Part shown: one piece after another, positions 56,811 to 64,000 of the stretch | Layout of the letters: every line of letters begins with the position of its first letter | Position numbering within the stretch: position 1 is the first letter of the stretch | NCBI GenBank assembly: GCA_033398695.1 | Contig: CM065805.1 | Span: 76,414,762-76,478,761, forward strand | Direction of reading: 5' to 3' | Length of the DNA: 64,000 nt | Source: Orobanche coerulescens | Taxonomy: Eukaryota > Streptophyta > Magnoliopsida > Lamiales > Orobanchaceae | Notes under the pieces: model-generated | What the model was told of the DNA's origin: nothing | The model's database searches: none | Seen by the model: only the letters and a program-made list of their open reading frames with translations | Made by a program: the position numbers and the translations under genes

Positions 56811-57199
56811 TGTGGTTTTGAGGATTTCGGCGTAGTCCAAATTGTTTGTGATTGACCTTGTGAATCGATTGTGTTTATTCTCTGATTTCTCGATCGTGCG
56901 TGTTTCCTTATAATAGGTGCTTTGTGTTTTAGGATTGTTCGGATAATTGACTTGATTGTATTATCTATTTTATGACGCTTTTCACTTGTTGGTTTTATTA
57001 TGTCTCTACTGGTGGCATTGTGTTGGTCGTCGTGGAGCGTATTTTAACGCCGTATATTTCTTCGCGTTGATTATAACATTTCGCCGTTGGGCGCGAGTTC
57101 TCGATTCTTTTGTATTTCGTTTAGTGTTTCCTGGTGGGATATTGCTCCTCCCTACTTATTTTAAGTTTCGGGACGAAACTTTTTTTAAGGAGGGTAGTA
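56811..57199 (+). other. Post-gag region and polypurine tract of F
   Basis: Homologous to D 18631-19020, ending CGGGACGAAACTTTTTTTAAGG AGGGTAGTA before the LTR. It has no pol-like motif. Confidence 0.8.
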
Positions 57200-60032
57200 T
57201 TTAATGTATGCAGTTTTGATTTCCGGTAATTTTATTTTTCGGTAGGAGTCTGTTTCGACGACTTGCTTGTGACCATTTCGTCATTCTAAGAATGATTAAT
57301 TCTGCTCTTTTTGCCATCCGAGTTCGTTTCGGTGTCGTTTTGTTGAGTTCCGTGTTCTTAAGCGGCTTTTCCGCACTTGAGTTCGATTCTTGCGAATCTC
57401 GTCCGAAACTATTTTTTCGAGTTTCTCGTAAGTTCATTTAATGTTATTATTCATGTTGCGAGCTTTGGCTTGGTGTTTCGATCGTGTATCGTGTATTTCG
57501 GACGTTTTGGGCCGTTTTCGTAAATTTCCCAAAGTTTGGGGTAATTACTTCTGTTGTCGAATTTCGAGCTTACGGGTGGTCGGAATAGTGTGTTCTCTTA
57601 TCACTTAGATTCGTCCTTGCGAGTACTTCGTAACCGTATCTTCGGTTTATATTCAGGTTTGGGTTTCGGGGTTGTCCGGGCCGTCGGAGTGGCCACGGCC
57701 GAGTCACGGCCGGAGAAGGGCCTAGCCTGCCCATACGTCCTCGGCAGGCATGGCTGGACGAAGGCCGGTTACGGCCATAAGGGAGTGTCAGTTACGGCCG
57801 TAAGTGATCGGCAGGTGCTGGGCAGGTTTTTGACGAATGCCGGTTACGGCCGTAAGGGCCTGCCGAGTACGGCTGTAAGGGCCGAGTTACGGCCGTAAGG
57901 CACTGCCGGTTACGACCGTAACCCTGCCGGCCATATATAGGCCTGGCTCGGCCAGACTTTATTTTTCATCTTCTTTTCTCGTTTTTGTGACGGCTGGCGA
58001 CGGGAGACTCGGGAAATCGAGTTCTTGCCCGATTATAATCAATTCCAAGGCGTTTTGGAAGATTCTTGTTGATTATATCATCATCCAATCCGCGTTCTTC
58101 GTCTGAATCAAAGTATTTTGGCTTGAACCCTTGTTTTTGAATATTTTGGGGATTTTCCTTTTGATTTCGATTCCAATCCGGTTTTGATCAATTAGTTATT
58201 GTATAAATGTTGTTTTGAACATGTTCTACAGATTGGATACTCATATATTTGATTCGTTCGAATCGAAGGGCTATTTCTTTGTTCTTGAAGGGCCTTGAAC
58301 ATTTAATGTTCGATTAAATGTTCGAATGAATTCCCTTCGATAGTTTATTGGGATTTCCGTTGTTTTGGCCTTGATTCTTGTCGTAATCATGTTTTATTTT
58401 TCCTTCCGGAGGATTATAGGTGCTAGAGTATTCCGAGTTGAATCTCGTTGGTGATTGATGATTCGTGTGGTGCTATTTTCGTTGCGTTCGTGAGGTTGTC
58501 GAATTCTTGGTCATTTTTGGAAGTTCGAGGGCTAACCGACCGTGTCCGTTCGTGGTTCCATTGCTCGTGGAATCGAAGCAAGTATCTTGTCCATACACTT
58601 CATGTTTCGTAGACGCGATAGTTGGTAATTGGTTATATGTGGAACTTGAATGATTTAATGAACCTTCTAAAGAATCGTATATTGTCGATAAAAAGGTTTC
58701 CCTTCAAGATAACTCGTATGAATCGTGGATAAGTGTGTATTTAGAATATGTAAGTATGTGTGGTATGTGGTTAGATGTTTTAACCATATTTCGTGAATAT
58801 AATAGACCGTGATCACTTGCCGAGGATTGTGTACCGAATTGTATACTTGTTCGGTGGGTATTTGACATGATGTGATGTTAGTTGTTACTCCTTTGAAAGG
58901 AGATTGTGATGCTTAATGTTGTTTGGCTTGATAATCGATTATTGTTGTGTGTTTGTTATATGTGATGTGCCTCCGGGTAGGATTGTTGAATCTCCGGGAT
59001 CCATACTTGCTAGTATGGGTCGGGCGAGACCATAGGGTTATCCAATCCGGGTATGTCTTGCGGGGACTCCGAGGTTCGTGGCTTGTTAGCCCGATGCCGG
59101 GATAACTGGTGGGGTTATCATCGTGTATGTCTTGCGAGGACTCCGAGGTTCATGGCTTGTTAGCCCGATGCCGGGATAACTTATGGTTGTGATTTGGTTG
59201 TGATGTTCGTGTCATGGAGACCTGTGATTTGATATGGTTTCGTTTCGGGTTATTCACTTGGGTATGTTCCGCGGGAGCATCTGGAGTCCGTGGCTTGTTA
59301 GCACGAGATGCGAATAAGCCCTGGAAATGTGTTGATACATATGATTGGGTCGTGGACCCCGTGTTTTGTTATCATAATTGTATTTTGGGAAATGAGTTTT
59401 TGGGATATGTCCCTGAATGGTTTCTAAAGGCTTGAGAATTCTTAAATCTCAAATATTTTCAAAACTCCCGAGATCGTAAAATGTTTTGTAAGATGTACAT
59501 TGGGTTTATTTCCTACTTTTCATGTTTTAAACGGTTTGATCAAGTGAATTATCTCAGGAAGTATATTCGCGACTATTATGTTTCGTGGAGTATGATATGT
59601 ATGGCTTGTTTTCGTATTTTACACTTGCACTAGCAAAACAGTGGAGTTTAGCTAACCTCTGAGTATTCGGGGGTGGATGTCTTTATTGCATTCAGGTTTT
59701 GGAGAGCATAGCACTGGGTCGGCATGCAGGATGATGAAAGAGGATCAATACTAATCACATGAGGACCCGTACATTGTCGTATTGGTTCAGTTGTAATTTA
59801 TTTCCGCTGCAGTATTCTTTCCCCGTTATATGGGAATGTGTTGTATTCGACCCCTGTGTGGGCATGTATTAAGTTTGAGATGTATGTATTTATTGAAGGA
59901 CCAAATTGGTTTATTGAGTCATTTTAGCCTTAAAGGCATTTTTGAGATGTTCGTTTTCATTACAAGCCTAATAGATCCTTGAGGAAATGTTCTACGGCGT
60001 GTAATATCCCTGAGCGGATTGGGGGTGTTACA
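57200..60032 (+). repeat. 3' LTR of element F (2833 bp)
   Basis: Starts TTTAATGTATGC, which aligns base for base with TGTAATATCCGC of the 5' LTR, so the terminal TG has mutated. It has the TTACGGCCGTAA array at 57767-57921, TATATA at 57934-57939, GAAGCAAGT near 58575, a 74-base duplication (TATGTCTTG at 59052 and 59126) that is single in the 5' LTR, hairpin 1 at 59631-59654, TTCAG ending at 59695, and the GGGTGTTACA end. Confidence 0.92.
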
Positions 60033-60666
60033 CGCATGGTGGACAAAATAATCACAACACATATACACGACACACAACAACATAGCCGACATCAATACAA
60101 ATAAATATAATTAATGTACTTGCCTTAGAAAGGTGGCAAGAGATAAAATACTCCAACGACTCCAACAAACTCGAAGGTCGCCCCTTCGATCAACCGTTCG
60201 CAATCCTCGAACCTTAAACAATATGAAAATAATGACAACTCAACTTACATAACAGTCCTAATGTATGAACATCTAATGTCTACTACGGCCGAGTTACATT
60301 CTAAGTTAGCCGGTTCACGGTTCAACTATTCAACAAACGATCGGTCGAATTAATGACATATCTTAGGTAATTAAATGACCATAACAGAGATGAAAAGTCG
60401 ACGTCTACGATTTCAAGGATATTCAAATCATCATAAATTCACACTTCGATTCCTGATTATCAATCCCATTACTTGGTTCGGTTATAAAACACATTTCAAT
60501 CGAGTTCTAACTTAGTTCATCTCCACGGTTTCGTTCTTCCGCAAGTAATTCTTCTTGCCAGGGTATTAAGTTAAAAACTGCTAACACCAACCTAATCACT
60601 ACATTTTAATCTTCAATATGAAGGTTAAGAAATCCATACAAGTCATGAATTTATTTAAAGAACACC
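60033..60666 (-). repeat. 3' LTR of element H, proximal part
   Basis: After the CGCAT copy the sequence continues LTR H (GGTGGA follows CGCAT here as at 34025). On the minus strand it contains AAGGCAAGTACATT (donor-like word) at about 60127-60114. The likely start is TGTTCTTTAAATAA at 60666, after GCAGAGGG, which may be the polypurine tract. With 33457-34098 this gives an LTR of about 1.27 kb. The start is less certain than the end. Confidence 0.55.
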
Positions 60667-60700
60667 CTCTGCATTTATCCAACACATGTGATTAACAACA

Positions 60701-61470
60701 TTATTTTGGGTATATTGACTTCATACTATCCTCCGTCTCCCAAGCGGCTCCTTCGACTCCGTGTCGTGACCATTGACCATTAACCAAGGTGATTGGTTTA
60801 TTTCTCAATTGTTTGACTCGAATCTGGAGTATCTTGATTGGTTTCTCTTCGAACGTGCCATCCTTAGCGACTTCGATCTCGCTGAGATCAATTACATGAC
60901 TGGGATCTGTTATGTACATCCGTAACTGAGACACGTGAAACACATTATGAACATGACTCAGTGACGGCAGCAAGTTCAACCTGTATGCCAACTCCCCAAC
61001 TCTTTCAAGAATCTCGAATGGTCCGATATATCTCGGACTCAGCTTTCCTTTCTTCCCAAAACGTAAAATTCCCCGAGTAGGAGAAACCTTTACAAAAACG
61101 TGGTCCCCAATTCCAAATTCTAACGGGCGACGGCGCACGTCGGCATAAGATTTCTGCCGACTCTGGGCAGTCAACAGCCTTTCACGAATCAAAGCTACCT
61201 TTTCTTGAGTTTGTACTATCAACTCTGGTTCTGTGCCGAACAAGTCTGACGAATCACCCCAACACATGGGTGATCTGCATCTTCTCCCGTATAATGCTTC
61301 AAAAGGTTCCATCTTAATGGAAGCATGCAAACTATTGTTGTAAGTGAATTCAATCAATGGTAGATGAACTTCCCACTCAGTCGACCAATCTAAGGCACAA
61401 GCTCTTAGCATGTCTTCTACTGTTTGAATAGTCCTCTCGGACTGTCCACCAGTTTGTCGGGCACTGGGTC
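60701..61470 (-). pseudogene. Integrase C-terminal half and chromodomain of element H
   Basis: Minus-strand frame: GGQSERTIQTVEDMLRACALDW (end of the catalytic core, with the Glu of the D,D,E triad), FTYNNSLHASIKM, LYGRRCRSPMCWGD, QKSYADVRRRPLEF, ILRFGKKGKLSPRYIGPFEI, FHVSQLRMYITDPSH, and the chromodomain-like QLRNKPITLVNGQWSRHG and EGAAWETEDSM, to a stop after IYPK (60701). It is open for 236 codons. The protein is a Del/Tekay-type chromovirus integrase. The N-terminal part is lost at about 61470, where unrelated sequence begins, so it is a fragment. Confidence 0.9.
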
Positions 61471-62608
61471 TCGCTTTTCAGTATATTTTCGATTATTGGA
61501 AAATTCAAAGAAAATATTTTAAGGGTACACTACGGACGAAAATTAAATTGTCGATTATTGTTGAATTGATTGGATCAATTCTATTTATTGTTGATTATTG
61601 ATTGGATCATATGTAATCTTCTCGCTTTCCATTTGTATAGTATTTATTGGATGAATGCTTCTGAATGGGGATGTGGTTCATGGACTTAGTTTGAATCATT
61701 CGTTTTATTCAATTGGGTTGTAAAGGCCGTTTTGAGCCTATTTATTTTACTAGAAATATTTGTATCTAGGATGCAATTTTTCAATGTAAAATTTATATGT
61801 AATGACGAAGACCGGAGGAAGATCCGTTTTGAGAAGACGAAGATTCAAGACGAAGACTTGTAATTAGATTATAGAGTTTTTGTTTTCTAGGAACGGTCCA
61901 TGAACCATATGTTGGTAGCAACTAGGTTGTGAATGGTTGTTTCATATTGTATGAATGCCACAAACACGCTTAAATGATTAATGTGCAAAGTGTAATGTTA
62001 ATCGCGAAAATTCTCCCACAACAAATTATTAAGTTTATAAGGTTTCAAGGTTTTTCTTCCCTCCATCGAGCTTTCGGGAAATTGAAATCCAAACCGGATG
62101 TGCTATGCTTTCGAGTTATCGGGGTAGTCGTTCGGGGAGGACGGATAAATTACCGGGAGCGCATTAGATGCCTTCGGTTGGAGCAAATTTTATCCCTAGA
62201 AACCTGATAGGTTGCCGGATAAGATTCAATTGTGAAACTGATTTGCGTCGATGGTATAAACTTAACTTGTTCACGAACCATAGAAACCATAAAGGTTGAT
62301 GGGAATGAACAAGGGGAAAAAGAAGATCGAATCATCCATTAGATGGGTTGGTGTTGGACACCACTTTATGAAAATTAATAGATTAGAAACCTGTTCGGTT
62401 GCCCTCTATTAAGATTTATAAAGAACTCGATCACCACTATGAAGTAGAGCGACAATGCTTCCGGATTTCGCATGGGAGTGTGTTGTTCCAATAAAAATAG
62501 TGAGAGTTGGGTAACAAGAATAGAAAAGACCTTAATTCTATACTCAGATCATAATATAACAAGTCACTAATTAATCTTTTATACTTAAATGCACACATAA
62601 TTCTCAAT
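61471..62608. other. Unassigned AT-rich stretch before copia gag K
   Basis: No clear gene, LTR ends or primer site. AAACCTGATAGGTTGCCGG (about 62199) and AAACCTGTTCGGTTGCCCTC (about 62388) form an imperfect repeat. It may hold the decayed LTR and leader of K, but I cannot place its limits. Confidence 0.4.
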
Positions 62609-63427
62609 ATGACAATGAATCCACTCGCAATTCTAATCGAGAAGAACACCCTGATTGGACCTAACTTTGTAGACTGGCTCCGCAATCTGATGATTGTCCT
62701 CAGTATAGAGGCACTGGGATATGTCTTGGAGACGGACATTCCGGTGCCTCCTGTGCGGACCAGAGCCAATCAGGAAGAGATCGGAAACCACGAAAAGTGG
62801 GTTAAGGATGACGTTAAAGTCCGTGCATACATGATGGCTTCTATGTCTAATGAGCTTCAGAGAGATCATCAGAAAATGACTTCTGCTAGGCAGATTCTAT
62901 CTCACTTAACCGAACTTTATGGTGAGCATAGCAGAACTGCTAGATATGAGGTATCCAAGCAATTGTTCGGTGCCAGGATGAAGGAAGGTGAGAAGGTTGG
63001 GGAACATGTCCTCAGAATGATATCCATGATCGAGAGATTGGAGGCTCTTGATTTTAAAATGTATACTTCTCTCCAAACCGACCTTATCCTACAGTTTCTT
63101 TCTGATTCCTTCTCACAGTTTGTTATGAACCTTAACTGCAATGAGATTGCATGTAATTTAGCTGGGCTAATGAACAAACTGGTGACCGCACAGTCTCAGA
63201 TGAAGACTCCACAGATGAAGGAGTCTGCCCTTGTGATTTCTTCTGGACCTCAGAGGTCTAAGAACAAGAAGAAAAAGACCAAGAAGCAGACGGGACCACA
63301 AGCCAAGGACTTAAATGGAAAGGGCAAGGCCCCGATGGATCCGAAGAGCAAGAAGAAGGACGCTTGTCTCTAATGCGGTGAGCTGGGCCACTGGGTTAGA
63401 GACTGTCCAATTCTTCATGGCACTTCA
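62609..63427 (+). pseudogene. gag: gag of Ty1/copia element K
   Basis: ATG 62609 opens MTMNPLAILIEKNTLIGPNF, WLRNLMIVLS, then the UBN2-type copia gag domain: YMMASMSNELQRDHQKM, ARQILSHLTELYGEHSRTARYE, HVLRMISMIERLEALDF. A Lys-rich linker (SKNKKKKTKKQTGP) precedes a CCHC zinc knuckle at 63365-63406, CL-stop-CGELGHWVRDC, where TAA (63371-63373) replaces one codon between the first two Cys. The frame continues beyond the stop. The start is chosen because MNPL...LTGPN-type N-termini are standard in this copia group. Confidence 0.9.
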
Positions 63428-64000
63428 GGTACATAACTTTTAGTTTTGGAAACAAATTGTTTTGCTACTGTATTTTCTACTTCTTGGATACTGGATTATG
63501 GTGCTAGTTCTCATATTTGTACTGTGAATCAGGATCTGGAACAAAGTAGGAAGCTTGGAGCTGGAGAAGTAATGATCACTGTCGGAAGCGGACATAGTGT
63601 CGAGGCAACTTACATAAGATCACTTCTTTTGGGTTTAGAATCCGGTTTTGTTCTGACTTTAGAAGATATACTTGTTTTGCCTAAGGGGCATAAAACATTG
63701 TATCCATTTCGGTCATGGACCGAAGAAGCTTTTCATTTTTCATTGGTGATGGTTCCTGCAAAAAAAATTAGTTCAGAAATAAACTAGTGGGTACTGCTAC
63801 ATTGTTAAATGGATTGTATCATCTGAATCTCAGCAACAAAGTAGTTGTGAATACTATGACTATAAAACGTGGTAGGGATGAAACCAATCAAGTTTTAAAA
63901 TGGCATCTTAGACTTGGTCATGTTGGTCAGACCAAGGTTTACAAAATGGAAAAAGATGGACTTATGGGTCCATTGGGATCGGATCCCTTTCCTACTTGTG
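63428..64000 (+). pseudogene. pol: Protease and pre-integrase region of copia element K (runs off window)
   Basis: Frame 63446-63787 holds NCFATVFSTSWILDYGASSH, the copia aspartic protease site with DYGA instead of DSGA; loss of that Ser suggests an inactive enzyme. After a stop at 63785 a shifted frame from 63790 reads LLNGLYHLNL and KWHLRLGHVGQTKVYKM, then PFPTC, the GAG-pre-integrase/zinc region of copia integrase (His-His-Cys visible). Integrase core, RT and RNase H would lie beyond 64000. Confidence 0.88.

Larger units (their letters stand above)
34099..60032 (+). mobile_element. Element F: gag-only retrotransposon related to D, TSD CGCAT, split by B/B'
   Basis: LTRs at 34099-36755 (cut short) and 57200-60032 face the same way and are homologous. 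CGCAT flanks the whole at 34094-34098 and 60033-60037. Inside, besides B/B', only a gag zinc-knuckle tail (56669-56810) and the D-like post-gag block remain. The end of the 5' LTR, the primer site and most of gag are missing on the right side of B/B', so a deletion accompanied or followed the nested insertion. Confidence 0.9.

Overview
This window is plant (probably eudicot) repetitive DNA. I see no single-copy host gene, tRNA, rRNA or CRISPR array. Almost every base belongs to LTR retrotransposons inserted into one another, most of them decayed. The plant call rests on Ty3/gypsy chromovirus proteins of the Del/Tekay type, a Tat-type Ty3 element with an antisense gene, Ty1/copia Gag and protease, iMet-tRNA primer sites, a hAT MITE and very long LTRs.

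Layout. (1) 1-6551: element A, a gag-only Ty3 element with a 4.07 kb 3' LTR; its left end lies outside the window. (2) 6552-27392: element C, minus strand, with an integrase relic at 9843-10845 and two LTRs. C is the host for A, for a hAT MITE (8551-8988), for D (13593-21826, complete gag-only element, TSD ATCTA) and for solo LTR E (24132-27083, TSD GTATT). (3) 27393-33456: copia LTR and leader L, an inverted composite of LTR ends (29409-30647), and element G with an unrecognised acidic reading frame. (4) 33457-61470: minus-strand chromovirus H. Its LTR is split by F (34099-60032, TSD CGCAT), a gag-only relative of D. F is split by B/B' (36756-56517), a decayed Del/Tekay-type element whose 3' part is duplicated and chimeric. 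B is split within gag by J (40755-49014), a Tat-type element with equal 1115 bp LTRs and a multi-exon antisense gene. (5) 61471-64000: unassigned DNA, then the gag and protease of copia element K, running off the window.

How the parts relate. A, D, E, F, B and H share an LTR plan: TG...CA ends; an upstream array of short CG-containing palindromes with a different sequence in each subfamily; a TATA box; a conserved (GC/GT)AAGT donor-like site; a tandem-repeat block; one or two hairpins; and a YAG acceptor-like site before the end. A, D and F carry gag and the 3' cis block but no pol, so they would need enzymes from a pol-bearing relative such as B. The most unusual signals are the palindrome arrays, the possible leader intron with GC/GT donor exchange, and the covarying hairpin pair.
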